Part shown: piece after piece, positions 1 to 8,118 of the stretch
How positions within the stretch are numbered: the first letter of the stretch is position 1
How the letters are laid out: each line of letters begins with the position of its first letter
Assembly: GCF_009760925.1 (NCBI RefSeq)
Contig: NZ_VRLV01000001.1
Span: 496,001-560,000, forward strand
Source: Nonomuraea typhae
GTDB taxonomy: Bacteria; Actinomycetota; Actinomycetes; Streptosporangiales; Streptosporangiaceae
DNA: 64,000 nt
Direction of reading: 5' to 3'
The notes under the pieces: model-generated
Told to the model about the DNA's origin: nothing
The model's database searches: none
The model's input: only the letters and a program-made list of their open reading frames with translations
Position numbers and translations under genes: made by a program

Positions 1-318
1 GCCGTCTTCCAGCCGCACCTGTACTCGCGCACCCGCTTCTTCGCCGACGAGTTCGGCGCCGCCCTCGGCCTGGCCGACCGCGCCATCGTCCTGGACGTCT
101 ACGGCGCCCGCGAAGACCCGGAACCCGGCGTCTCCGGCGCACTGGTCGCCGGCCGGGTCAACCTGCCGACCACGCACGTGGACTACGCGCCCGACAAGTC
201 CTCCGTGCCCGCCCTCGTCGCCGCCAAGGCCCGCCCGGGGGACATCGTCCTCACCATGGGCGCCGGGGACGTCACCGACCTCGGGCCGCAGATCGTCGCG
301 GAGCTGTCCACCCGATGA
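1..318 (+). CDS. murC: UDP-N-acetylmuramate--L-alanine ligase, C-terminal end (partial)
   Basis: The reading frame is open from the first base and encodes the last 105 residues of MurC, the cytoplasmic ligase that adds L-Ala to UDP-MurNAc. The segment [10 protein letters not shown] followed by a DVYGAREDP stretch, and the GAGDV motif near the end, are typical of the Mur ligase C-terminal domain. The TGA at 316-318 overlaps the ftsQ ATG by 4 bp, so the two are translationally coupled. The catalytic and ATP-binding parts lie outside the window. The gene order murC-ftsQ-ftsZ is the normal actinobacterial division cluster. Confidence 0.93.
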   Translation, partial: AVFQPHLYSRTRFFADEFGAALGLADRAIVLDVYGAREDPEPGVSGALVAGRVNLPTTHVDYAPDKSSVPALVAAKARPGDIVLTMGAGDVTDLGPQIVAELSTR

Positions 319-980
319 GGGCCAGGACCGCCTTCATCGGGCTGCTGACCGCGGCCGTCGTGGGGACCACCGCCTGGCTGGTTTTCTACTCGCCCGTGCT
401 GGGTGTCCGGAATGTGGAGATCGTGGGTAATCTCACAGTCCCCGCCGACCGGATCCGCCAGCAGGCCGCGATCGCCGCCCTCCACCCCATGGCCACGGTG
501 GACCTGGCCGCCGTGGAGCACCGCATCCTGGGCATCAGGCAGCTCGCGACGGCCAGGGCCTCACGGGAGTGGCCGGCCACCCTCAAGATCTCGGTGTCGG
601 AGCGGGTGCCGGTGGCTGTGGTGCCCGTGGACGGGGGGAAGGCCGCGCTCGTGGACAAGCACGGCGTGGTCATCGAGATACGCGCCGTCGCGCCGCCCAG
701 CCTTCCCGTCCTGCAGCTCGGGCGGATGAACCCCGCCGACCCGGTGATGCTGGCGGTGCTGAAAGTGGTGAGCGGTCTGCCGGAGGCGCTGGCCGGGAAG
801 GTGAAGACCGTGCAGGCGGGGTCGGCCGAGGGGATCTCGTTCGGGCTCAACGACGGGCGGACCGTGGTGTGGGGCGGGTCCGATCGGGGGGAGGAGAAGG
901 CGCGGGTGCTGGTCTCCCTCCTCAGCCGGAAGGCGGACGTGTACGACATCAGCTCCCCGGACGTCGTGACCCTCAAGTGA
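315..980 (+). CDS. ftsQ: cell division protein FtsQ
   Basis: FtsQ is a bitopic divisome protein that links FtsL/FtsB to the septal synthase. The 221-residue product has a very short cytoplasmic N-terminus, one transmembrane helix at about residues 5-27, then a POTRA-like segment beginning VRNVEIVGN, and a beta-rich domain ending in SSPDVVTLK. Length is short but within the actinobacterial range. The start is fixed by the ATGA overlap with murC. Unlike in streptomycetes, more than 900 bp separate it from ftsZ, so the two are probably transcribed separately. Confidence 0.93.
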   Translation: MRARTAFIGLLTAAVVGTTAWLVFYSPVLGVRNVEIVGNLTVPADRIRQQAAIAALHPMATVDLAAVEHRILGIRQLATARASREWPATLKISVSERVPVAVVPVDGGKAALVDKHGVVIEIRAVAPPSLPVLQLGRMNPADPVMLAVLKVVSGLPEALAGKVKTVQAGSAEGISFGLNDGRTVVWGGSDRGEEKARVLVSLLSRKADVYDISSPDVVTLK

Positions 981-1011
981 TCACTTTCGGTTCGTCGGGG
1001 GCTTTGTGGGT

Positions 1012-1106
1012 TTACGGCAGGCGGGGCTGACGCCACCCGCCGACGTGCGCTGACGTAGGTCGGGGGGATCGCTTCTCACGTCGGACGGGCTGAGCGCCGT
1101 TACGGC
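1012..1106 (+). repeat. 95-bp intergenic element, copy A
   Basis: First of three copies (others at 13639-13733 and 21584-21678). All three are exactly 95 bp, align without gaps, lie between genes and point the same way. Copy A matches copy C at 76 of 95 positions by eye. It starts TTACGGCAGG and ends GCCGTTACGGC, so TTACGGC stands at both ends. The CTTCTCACGTCGGAC core is intact, but the outer stem arms seen in B and C have decayed. It codes for nothing recognisable. Confidence 0.8.
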
Positions 1107-1738
1107 GATCGGCGCCGGGTTGGTGTCGCACCCGGCTGGCCGCACACCTGGTCGGCCTCATGCCACGGGTGGCCTTACGCTCCGCATGCCCTTACGTCCC
1201 GTGTGCTTCACGCCCCGCATGGCCTTACGTCCCGTGTGCTTCACGGCCCCCGGCGCGGCTGCTTCCGGGCTGAGCCCTGGGCGCTGTGCCTGTCCTCCGT
1301 CCCGGTCCGGGTTGGCTGCGCTGTGCCCTCTGCCGTTGCTTCTGCGTGGTTCTGGACCAGTTGGAGCGCCATCTCCCCGCCGCCCCCTTCGTGGTCCTTC
1401 CAGCGCGGGCCTGGGCGGTCGTAGAGCCATCCTGTGGCCGGCCTGGCAAGGCGTTGCCCTCCCGCCGGTCCAGGTGTGCCGGGCGGGCGGGTCCGTGAGG
1501 GTTCCCTGCCGCGGATGGTGGGGTGTCTGGTTTAGGAGGGTTGGCGGCGGAGGGGTAGGGCAGTGGGGCGAAGTCGGTGGGTTGGGGTGGTGAGGGTTTG
1601 GGATGAGAATGGGTGGAGCCTGTCCGATCCGGGGGGCAGGGCGTGAGAGTCTGTATCCCGGAAGGAGCCCGGCCAGGCACGACGCGGGAGCGAAACGGAC
1701 AGCCCGCGACACGCCGGACGCACTTGCGGCGCGGTTAG
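1107..1738. other. ftsQ-ftsZ intergenic region without a supported gene
   Basis: About 630 bp with no open frame that looks like a protein. The overlapping frames on both strands are Pro/Arg/Gly-rich artefacts of GC-rich DNA, without a ribosome-binding site in the right place. The stretch holds the 33-bp tandem repeat and a strongly G-biased segment. Within the latter, 1579-1602 reads GGG-N2-GGGG-N6-GGG-N3-GGG, a textbook G-quadruplex pattern on the + strand, with further G-runs at 1552-1567. Possible roles are transcript structure or insulation of ftsZ; neither is shown. Confidence 0.6.
1182..1247 (+). repeat. tandem repeat, 2 x 33 bp
   Basis: Two adjacent 33-bp units (1182-1214 and 1215-1247) share 31 of 33 bases. 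Each contains CTTACGTCCCGTGTGCTTCAC. A truncated third match (GGCCTTACGCT) precedes them at 1171-1181. The units keep frame because 33 is a multiple of three, but I see no credible gene across them. Confidence 0.85.
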
Positions 1739-1819
1739 TTGACCCGCGCGGAGCGCAACTCCTACTGTCCGTATCAATCCTCAGGTTGACATAAATCTAA
1801 ATCTCAACTTGAGGTTGAG
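1739..1819 (+). promoter_or_regulatory. probable ftsZ promoter region with an inverted repeat
   Basis: TTGACC (1739-1744) and TACTGT (1763-1768) are spaced 18 bp apart and resemble a housekeeping sigma-70-type promoter. A second -35-like TTGACA lies at 1786-1791. Downstream, CTCAAC (1803-1808) and GTTGAG (1814-1819) form an inverted repeat around TTGAG, about 80 bp before the ftsZ start. It could be an operator or a short transcript hairpin. Base composition is clearly more A/T-rich here than in the surroundings. Confidence 0.5.
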
Positions 1820-1895
1820 AGTTACCCGAAGTGAGAAATGGCGGAGAACAATCCGCACCGAAATGGCAAGTCAACGAGCGGAAAGGCCCCTCGTC

Positions 1896-3341
1896 GTGGC
1901 AGCACCGCAGAACTACCTCGCGGTCATCAAGGTCGTCGGCATCGGCGGCGGCGGAGTCAACGCCGTCAACCGGATGATCGAGGAGGGACTCAAGGGCGTC
2001 GAGTTCATCGCGATAAACACCGACGCCCAGGCGCTGCTGATGAGTGACGCCGACGTGAAATTGGACGTGGGCCGCGAGCTCACGCGCGGACTTGGCGCGG
2101 GCGCCAACCCCGATGTGGGGCGCAAGGCGGCCGAGGACCACCGTGAGGAGATCGAAGAGGTGCTCAAGGGCGCCGACATGGTCTTCGTCACGGCCGGCGA
2201 GGGCGGTGGCACCGGCACCGGCGGCGCGCCCGTCGTCGCCAACATCGCCAGGTCGCTTGGCGCACTGACCATAGGCGTGGTGACGCGGCCGTTCAGCTTC
2301 GAGGGACGGCGGCGCGCCTCCCAGGCGGAAGCGGGCATAGAGACGCTGCGCGACGAGGTCGACACGCTGATCGTGATCCCGAACGACCGCCTGTTGTCGA
2401 TCTCCGACAGGCAGGTCAGCGTCCTGGACGCCTTCAAGGCGGCCGACCAGGTGCTGCTGTCCGGTGTCCAGGGCATCACCGACCTGATCACCACGCCCGG
2501 TCTGATCAACCTGGACTTCGCGGATGTGAAATCCGTCATGTCGGGCGCGGGTTCGGCGCTGATGGGCATCGGTCACGCCCGTGGCGACGACCGTTCCGTG
2601 GCCGCCGCCGAGATGGCCGTCTCCAGCCCGCTGCTGGAGGCATCCATCGACGGCGCCCACGGTGTGCTGCTGTCCATCGCGGGCGGCTCCGACCTGGGGC
2701 TGTTCGAGATCAACGAGGCGGCCCAGCTGGTGTCGATGGCGGCCGCGCCCGATGCCAACATCATCTTCGGCACGGTCATCGACGACGCCCTGGGCGACGA
2801 GGTGCGCGTCACCGTCATCGCCGCCGGCTTCGACGAGGTGCCCAAGCAGGCGCCCCCGGTCCGCCCGGCCGCGTCGGCCGCCACGACCGCCCAGGCTTCG
2901 GCGCCGGTGCGCCCGAGCGGCGTCCAGCCGCCGAGCGTGAAGGCCGAACCGGTGGCCCCGCCGCGCGCGGAGCCCGCCCGGCCGGAACCGGTACGCCCGG
3001 AGCCCGTGCCGTACTCGCAGCTGCGGGCCGAGCCGATGCGTCCGGAACCGGTGCGTCAGGAGCCGAGGCCGGAGCCGGTCCGGCCGGTCGAGAGGACGGC
3101 CCCGCCCGCCGAACCCGCGCCCGCCCCGCTGCCCGTCACGGAGCACCCCGCCCCGCAGGTCGCCGCGGTGGAACCGATGGCGGAGGAGCCGTCCGCCCCG
3201 GTCTCCATCCCCCGCCCCGCTCCCGAGCCTCCGAACCCCCCGACGCCGATCAGTTCCCGGATGTCGGAGCCGGCCAAGCGCCGGCCGGTGGTCTTCGAGG
3301 AGCAGGAAGAGGAACTGGACGTTCCCGACTTCCTCAAGTAA
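1896..3341 (+). CDS. ftsZ: cell division protein FtsZ
   Basis: FtsZ is the tubulin-like GTPase that builds the Z ring. The conserved core begins [14 protein letters not shown] and carries the GTP-binding [12 protein letters not shown] signature, [11 protein letters not shown] and the T7 loop region. The end is the canonical ELDVPDFLK tail that binds SepF and other partners. I start it at GTG 1896, preceded by AAAGG with good spacing; the frame is open further upstream (TTG 1809, ATG 1863), but homologues begin at this point. At 481 residues it is longer than the roughly 400 usual in streptomycetes. The excess is an RPEP/VRPEP-rich disordered linker between core and tail. Confidence 0.97.
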   Translation: MAAPQNYLAVIKVVGIGGGGVNAVNRMIEEGLKGVEFIAINTDAQALLMSDADVKLDVGRELTRGLGAGANPDVGRKAAEDHREEIEEVLKGADMVFVTAGEGGGTGTGGAPVVANIARSLGALTIGVVTRPFSFEGRRRASQAEAGIETLRDEVDTLIVIPNDRLLSISDRQVSVLDAFKAADQVLLSGVQGITDLITTPGLINLDFADVKSVMSGAGSALMGIGHARGDDRSVAAAEMAVSSPLLEASIDGAHGVLLSIAGGSDLGLFEINEAAQLVSMAAAPDANIIFGTVIDDALGDEVRVTVIAAGFDEVPKQAPPVRPAASAATTAQASAPVRPSGVQPPSVKAEPVAPPRAEPARPEPVRPEPVPYSQLRAEPMRPEPVRQEPRPEPVRPVERTAPPAEPAPAPLPVTEHPAPQVAAVEPMAEEPSAPVSIPRPAPEPPNPPTPISSRMSEPAKRRPVVFEEQEEELDVPDFLK

Positions 3342-3359
3342 GCCCCGTCCCGAAGTGCC

Positions 3360-3386
3360 CGCCCGCGCCATCACCTGGCGCGGGCG
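3360..3386 (+). terminator. hairpin terminator after ftsZ
   Basis: A perfect 10-bp GC stem (3360-3369 with 3377-3386) around a 7-base loop starts 18 bp after the ftsZ stop codon. There is no U-run, as is common for actinobacterial terminators. Confidence 0.7.
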
Positions 3387-3842
3387 CACTGCTGTCCGGG
3401 GGCGGGTAACACGTGGACGCCCTCCGTCAACTCTCGGTGGTCGCCGCGCACCCTCGCCTGCCCAGGTCAACCGGGGGTAGCCGCCGTGCGACCTTCAGCG
3501 GCACCAGCCAACCCCGGGAGCGGCGGCGCAGCCTTCGGTGCCGCCGGGCAACGTCTGGACATCGCCGGGCAACTCTTGGAAGTCCGCGTGCAAGCGCAAC
3601 CTGATCGCGGAGGTCGCGGGGGTTTGGTGACTCGCCGCCCGCCCGGGACGTGAGGGGTGGACGCCGCGCAGGGTGGGTTTGGGTGGGCGACACGCCGGTT
3701 GACCGAAAAGTGATCGAACTCACGTGCGAGGCGTCGCCGGCTCCTGGAGTAGCGTTGTCCGGCAGGCGGGCCACGTGACGGCCTGCCGTACCGGATCGGT
3801 GTGGACGGACCAGGGGGCAAGACCCCGCGTGAAAGGTGTGAC
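3387..3842. other. ftsZ-yggS gap, no gene seen
   Basis: About 455 bp without a supported gene. Many related clusters carry pgeF (YfiH/laccase-domain) here; I looked for its conserved C-terminal motif and found nothing convincing in any frame. The motif CGCCGGGCAAC occurs twice near 3540-3575. A TTGACC at 3699-3704 may be a -35 element for yggS, but no good -10 follows at the right distance. Confidence 0.55.
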
Positions 3843-4538
3843 GTGACGCGGAAGGCGGAGATCGGCGAGCGGCTCGGCGAGGTGGAGGCGCAGATCGCGC
3901 AGGCGTGTCGCGCGGCGGAGCGGGGGCGGGACGAGGTGACGCTGGTGGCGATCACCAAGACCTACCCGGCCGACGACGTGCGGATTCTGGCCGGGCTGGG
4001 TGTCCGCGACGTGGGGGAGAACCGGGACCAGGAGGCCGCGGAGAAGGCGCGTGCGTGTGCCGATCTGGCGTTGACCTGGCACTTCGTGGGGCAGCTTCAG
4101 ACGAACAAGGTCCGGTCGGTCGTGGGGTACGCCGATGTGATCCATTCGGTGGACCGGGGGCGGCTGGTCACCGCGATCTCCAAGGAGGCGGTCAGGGCGG
4201 GGCGCGAGGTCGCCTGCCTGGTTCAGGTGGCGCTGGACGACGATCCGGAGCGGGGCGGCGCGCGGCTCGCGGACGTGCCGGGGCTGGCGGACGAGATCGC
4301 CGGGGCGGACGGGCTCCGGCTGGGCGGCGTGATGGCGGTCGCGCCTTTGGGCGGGGAGCCGGGGCGGGCGTTCGGCAGGCTGGCGGAGGTCGCGGGGCTG
4401 GTGCGGGCGCGGCATCCGGAGGCCACGATGGTGTCCGCGGGGATGAGTGGGGATTTGTCCGAGGCGATTGCGCACGGCGCGACACACGTGCGGATCGGTA
4501 CGGCGTTGCTCGGTCGCCGCAAGCCCTTCGTCAGGTAA
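3843..4538 (+). CDS. YggS/PLPBP family pyridoxal-phosphate homeostasis protein
   Basis: This 231-residue cytoplasmic protein belongs to the alanine-racemase-N fold family that binds pyridoxal 5'-phosphate and buffers free PLP; it has no known catalytic activity. The PLP lysine is K39 in VAITKTYP, followed by VGENRDQE (family GENYVQE), WHFVGQLQTNK and the phosphate-binding SGDLSEAI and VRIGTALLG segments. GTG 3843 is chosen because AAAGG lies 6 bp upstream; an in-frame GTG at 3801 has none. Its place between ftsZ and sepF is conserved in Gram-positive bacteria. Confidence 0.94.
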   Translation: MTRKAEIGERLGEVEAQIAQACRAAERGRDEVTLVAITKTYPADDVRILAGLGVRDVGENRDQEAAEKARACADLALTWHFVGQLQTNKVRSVVGYADVIHSVDRGRLVTAISKEAVRAGREVACLVQVALDDDPERGGARLADVPGLADEIAGADGLRLGGVMAVAPLGGEPGRAFGRLAEVAGLVRARHPEATMVSAGMSGDLSEAIAHGATHVRIGTALLGRRKPFVR

Positions 4539-4655
4539 TGTCCCCTCAAGTGGGTCTTAGTAGAGGTCGATCCGCGGTGAGCTCCAAGGGGGTACGGCTA
4601 CCGCCTCGGGTCCCCACCCGAGCGAGTGAGACCATGAGCAGGAGGAAGACGTAGT

Positions 4656-5159
4656 ATGGCCGGCGCGATGCGCAAGATGGCGGTCTACCTCGGTCTCGTG
4701 GAGGACGACCGCTACGAGAGGTACGAGGCATACGCGGACTACGACCCTCCGTACGAGGAGGAGTCGCCGCGGCCCGGTGAGGAGCGGGCCGTCGCGGTCC
4801 AGGATCGCGACGACGACACCGACCCGGGCGTGCCCGCCCCCAGGCCCGCGACGACGGTCCTGGAGCGGCGCACCACCGATCTGGCCCGGATCACCACGCT
4901 CCATCCGCGCACCTACAACGAGGCGCGCACGATCGGCGAGCACTTCCGTGACGGCACCCCGGTGATCATGAACTTGACCGAGATGGTCGACAGCGACGCG
5001 AAGCGGCTGGTGGATTTCGCGGCAGGTCTGGTCTTTGGCCTACACGGCAGCATTGAACGTGTTACCAACAAGGTGTTCCTGTTGTCCCCTGCCAATGTCG
5101 AGGTGACCGCCGAGGACAAGGCTCGAATCGCGGAACGCGGGTTCTTCAACCAGAGTTAG
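4656..5159 (+). CDS. sepF: cell division protein SepF
   Basis: SepF anchors FtsZ to the membrane and binds the FtsZ C-terminal tail; in actinobacteria lacking FtsA it is the main Z-ring anchor. The 167-residue protein has the expected three parts: an N-terminal membrane-binding amphipathic segment ([17 protein letters not shown]), an acidic Tyr/Asp/Glu-rich linker, and the globular domain starting near RRTTDLARI with [11 protein letters not shown] and [15 protein letters not shown] at 4641-4645 precedes ATG 4656 by 10 bp; the internal ATG at 4668 is too far from it. Confidence 0.96.
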   Translation: MAGAMRKMAVYLGLVEDDRYERYEAYADYDPPYEEESPRPGEERAVAVQDRDDDTDPGVPAPRPATTVLERRTTDLARITTLHPRTYNEARTIGEHFRDGTPVIMNLTEMVDSDAKRLVDFAAGLVFGLHGSIERVTNKVFLLSPANVEVTAEDKARIAERGFFNQS

Positions 5160-5242
5160 AGTCTCTGTATGCCTATCGGACCCAACCAGGTCTCGCCGAG
5201 ACCGACGGGAGGGCTCATCAGAAGTGGAGGCGCGGCCACGCC

Positions 5243-5533
5243 GTGGGGATCGTAGGTCAGATCTTGGTCGTTGTCCTGTCTCTCTATCTGGTGTTGCTCA
5301 TCGGAAGAATGATCTTTGAGACGGTGCAGTCGTTCGCCCGTCAGTGGCGGCCCTCCGGTGTCGTGCTGGTCCTCGCTGAGGCCACATACACCGCAACCGA
5401 CCCACCTCTCAAGTTTCTCCGCCGTTTCATTCCTCCCCTCCGGTTGGGTACGGTGGCCTTTGACCTAAGCTTCACAGTCCTCTTCATCGTGGTGCTGATC
5501 CTGATCCAGATCGCCGGATCGTTCGCCAGATGA
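5243..5533 (+). CDS. YggT family membrane protein
   Basis: A 96-residue protein with two hydrophobic helices (about residues 3-25 and 70-92) separated by the YggT hallmark segment TDPPLKFLRRFIPP. YggT proteins are inner-membrane proteins of uncertain biochemical role that regularly sit between sepF and divIVA. GGAGG at 5226-5230 precedes the GTG start. It is spaced for co-transcription with sepF (83 bp upstream) and divIVA (102 bp downstream). Confidence 0.93.
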   Translation: MGIVGQILVVVLSLYLVLLIGRMIFETVQSFARQWRPSGVVLVLAEATYTATDPPLKFLRRFIPPLRLGTVAFDLSFTVLFIVVLILIQIAGSFAR

Positions 5534-5635
5534 CGGACCCGTGGGGTCCGGTCGAGAACCGACTCGTGTCCGCGCTGAAGTGATTCGGGTCTGCCTTCTC
5601 CGGACAGACTCCAAGCGCGCCAAGGAGACCAAAAG

Positions 5636-6508
5636 ATGCCGCTGACGCCCGCTGATGTGCGGAACAAGCAGTTCAGTACCACCCGGCTGCGGCCGGGCTA
5701 CGACGAGGAAGAGGTCGACGCCTTCCTCGACGAGGTGGAAGCTGAGCTTGACCGCCTGATCCAAGAGAACGAGGAGCTCCGCGCCAAACTGGCCGAGTGC
5801 CTGCGTGGGAAGGTGCCCGGCGGCATGAACATGCCCATGGCCTCTGCCCCCGTGCAGGAGCCGAAGGTCGAGATGCAGCTGCCCCCGCAGCCGGAGCCCC
5901 TGCGCGCCCCCGAGCCGCAGCCGATGCCCCCGCAGCCGCAGCCCCAGCCGGTCGCCATGAACATGCCTCCCGCCGAGGACAACATGGACACCGCGGCCCG
6001 CGTGCTCGCCCTGGCCCAGCAGACGGCCGACCAGGCCATCGCCGACGCCCGTCGCGAGGCCGACGAGACCGTCACCCGCGCCCGCCGCGAGGCCGACGAG
6101 ATCCTCACCAAGGCCCGCCGTCAGGCCGAGCAGGTCATCGGCGACGCCCGCGCCCGGGCCGAGACGCTGGAGCGCGACGCGCAGGAGCGTCACCGCCAGG
6201 CCATGGGCTCCCTCGTCCAGACCCGCGACGAACTCGAGCGCAAGGTCGAGGAGCTGCGCAGCTTCGAGCGCGAGTACCGTTCCCGCCTCAAGCTCTACCT
6301 GGAGAACCAGCTCGCCGAGCTGAACGTCTCCGCGGAGGGCAGCGGCGGATTCCCGGTCATGTCGGGCGGCCCCGGCGCCCCCGCCATGACGCACGCCGTT
6401 CCCCAGGGTGGTCAGCCTCCGCTCCCCGGTGGCCCCAGCCCGTTCGGCGCGGAGGCTCCGCAGGGCGCTTTCCCCGGCGCCGACGGCCCGCACAACGACC
6501 GCCGGTAA
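5636..6508 (+). CDS. divIVA: polar growth and division protein DivIVA (Wag31-like)
   Basis: DivIVA marks negatively curved membrane at cell poles and drives tip growth in actinobacteria. The N-terminal domain (MPLTPADVRNKQFSTTRLRPGYDEEEVDAFLDEV) contains the membrane-binding loop and first coiled coil. A Pro/Gln/Met-rich insertion follows at about residues 60-115. A long second coiled coil rich in DARREADE repeats runs to about residue 235, and a Gly/Pro-rich tail ends the 290-residue protein. AAGGAG at 5622-5627 supports ATG 5636. Confidence 0.96.
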   Translation: MPLTPADVRNKQFSTTRLRPGYDEEEVDAFLDEVEAELDRLIQENEELRAKLAECLRGKVPGGMNMPMASAPVQEPKVEMQLPPQPEPLRAPEPQPMPPQPQPQPVAMNMPPAEDNMDTAARVLALAQQTADQAIADARREADETVTRARREADEILTKARRQAEQVIGDARARAETLERDAQERHRQAMGSLVQTRDELERKVEELRSFEREYRSRLKLYLENQLAELNVSAEGSGGFPVMSGGPGAPAMTHAVPQGGQPPLPGGPSPFGAEAPQGAFPGADGPHNDRR

Positions 6509-6549
6509 AGTAGCGGGTCAACTGGACCCGTCACTCGAGAGAGCCCCCT

Positions 6550-8058
6550 GTGATCCTTATCAGTGCTGGTTTGGTGCTCGCGGCGGTCGTGTTGCTGATC
6601 GCGGGCTTCGTGCTGGCAAAGCCGTTCCTGATCATGTGGTCCATCGTGGTGAGCGTGCTTTCCGCGTTGTTCCTGGTGATCGGAGCGCTGCTGCGGCGTC
6701 ATGAGCTGTTCCCCGGCGGACGTGCCGGGGCCACGGCCACCCCTCCCGACCCCAGGTTGGGACATCCGCAGCCGCCACACGCCGGCCAGGCACCCGTGGG
6801 AATGCCGCCGTCGCCCCAGCGTCCCCCGACGCCCCAGCAGACGGCGCCCCAGCCCGTACCCCGCCGGCCCGCGGGAGGCGGGATCGCACCGGACGCCATC
6901 GTCCTGGTGATCCCCGGGCGCAAGCGCTACCACGTGCCGGGATGCCGCCAGCTGATCGGACGGGATCCCGAGGAGCTCACCTTCGTGGAGGCGCGCGAGG
7001 AGGGCTTCTCGCCCTGCACGAGCTGCCTCCCCGACGCGGCGCTCGGCGGACGGCAGCTACCACCTGCCGCCGATCCCGAGCCCGTCACGCACCACCAGGC
7101 GGCCTCGCCGGAGACACCGGTCTCCGCCGAGCCCTCCGCGCTGTTCTCCGAGGCGACCCGCGACGTCCGGCCACCGGCCCCCGTCGCAGCGCCGAAGCCG
7201 GCCCCCGCCGCTTCCACCCCCAGCCCGGAGCCGGGCGCCGGCCAGTCGGGCGGCTGGTTCGCCCCCAAGAGCACCCCCTCCGGCCCGGCCCAGCCCGCCG
7301 ACGACCCCGCCGCCTCCGAGCGGTCCTCCGGTACGGCGGTGCCACCTGCCGGCCCGGCGTCGTCCGGTGGCCCGGCAGAGCCCTCGGAGCGGGCGAAGCC
7401 ATCGGAAGAGGCGAAGCCCGCCAAGGAAGAGGACGCCGGGAAGACGGGTGAGCCGAAGCCCACCGGCCAGGCAGAGCGCACCACGGAGTCCCCGGCGGAC
7501 AAGCCCGAGCGGCCCGCGGGACAGTCCCGGCCGGCGCCGGTGTTCGACGAGACCGACGCCGAGATGACCAACCCGCACATGCGGCTCCCGGCCATCGACG
7601 TGACCGCCAAGCCTCCGGTCACCGCCGCCCGGCCCGGCGGCGACGCGCCGAAGCCCGCAGGCAAGACCACGGGAAGCGCTGAGAACGCCGCCAAGGACTC
7701 CAAGACCCCCAAGGCTCCCGAACCTCCGCGAACCCCGGCCGGCCGCCCCGAGCGGGACGACGAGGGCGGCAAGCCCCCCTCCTCCCGCGACGCGGGCTCA
7801 CCCGCCCGGAACGGCACCCCGAAGCCCGCCGACGCCCCCAAGGCCAAGGACGAACCGGCCTCCGAGGACAGGGACGGCGACGACCGCCCGGGCACGGTGA
7901 AGGTCATCGTCGGCACGCGCCGCTACCACAGCACCGCCTGCCCCCTGATCCGTGGCGCGGGCGACACCGGCGTGGAGACCATGTCCCTGGCGCAGGCGGA
8001 GGCGGCGGGCCTGACGAGCTGCTCGGTCTGCCAGAACGACCGCGAGTCGGTCAGCTGA
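6550..8058 (+). CDS. two-helix membrane protein with duplicated H-x3-C / C-x2-C knuckles
   Basis: I do not recognise a named family. The first 55 residues form two hydrophobic helices and a basic anchor. After a short Pro-rich spacer comes a module RYHVPGC (H128, C132) then CTSC (C156, C159). A very long disordered stretch rich in Pro, Ala, Lys and Glu follows, and the C-terminus repeats the module as RYHSTAC (H460, C464) and CSVC (C491, C494). Both modules share Ala and Gly before the second pair, which fits one zinc ion held by H-C-C-C, as in small Ada-like knuckles. It starts 41 bp after divIVA on the same strand. No strong ribosome-binding site is visible before the GTG start. Confidence 0.75.
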   Translation: MILISAGLVLAAVVLLIAGFVLAKPFLIMWSIVVSVLSALFLVIGALLRRHELFPGGRAGATATPPDPRLGHPQPPHAGQAPVGMPPSPQRPPTPQQTAPQPVPRRPAGGGIAPDAIVLVIPGRKRYHVPGCRQLIGRDPEELTFVEAREEGFSPCTSCLPDAALGGRQLPPAADPEPVTHHQAASPETPVSAEPSALFSEATRDVRPPAPVAAPKPAPAASTPSPEPGAGQSGGWFAPKSTPSGPAQPADDPAASERSSGTAVPPAGPASSGGPAEPSERAKPSEEAKPAKEEDAGKTGEPKPTGQAERTTESPADKPERPAGQSRPAPVFDETDAEMTNPHMRLPAIDVTAKPPVTAARPGGDAPKPAGKTTGSAENAAKDSKTPKAPEPPRTPAGRPERDDEGGKPPSSRDAGSPARNGTPKPADAPKAKDEPASEDRDGDDRPGTVKVIVGTRRYHSTACPLIRGAGDTGVETMSLAQAEAAGLTSCSVCQNDRESVS

Positions 8059-8072
8059 TCCCGGACACACGA

Positions 8073-8104
8073 AAGCGCGGCCCCGGATCCCGGAGGCCGC
8101 GCTT
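8073..8104. terminator. bidirectional terminator between the 6550-8058 gene and ileS
   Basis: A perfect 10-bp stem, AAGCGCGGCC (8073-8082) with GGCCGCGCTT (8095-8104), lies in the 60-bp gap between two convergent genes. Read on the - strand it is followed by TTTCGTG. Confidence 0.8.
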
Positions 8105-8118
8105 GCCGCGTGACGAGG

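Noticed and set aside
1182..1247. CRISPR array
   Set aside because: The repeats are directly adjacent without spacers, only two full units exist, and no cas gene is present. The other short tandem arrays (21539-21583 and 61271-61315) fail for the same reason.
1120..1712. Open frames on both strands in the ftsQ-ftsZ spacer
   Set aside because: Pro/Arg/Gly-rich, no ribosome-binding site, no similarity to known proteins, and they run over tandem repeats.
3387..3842. Decayed pgeF gene
   Set aside because: No frame shows the conserved C-terminal motif or a run of compatible residues, so I record the gap as empty.
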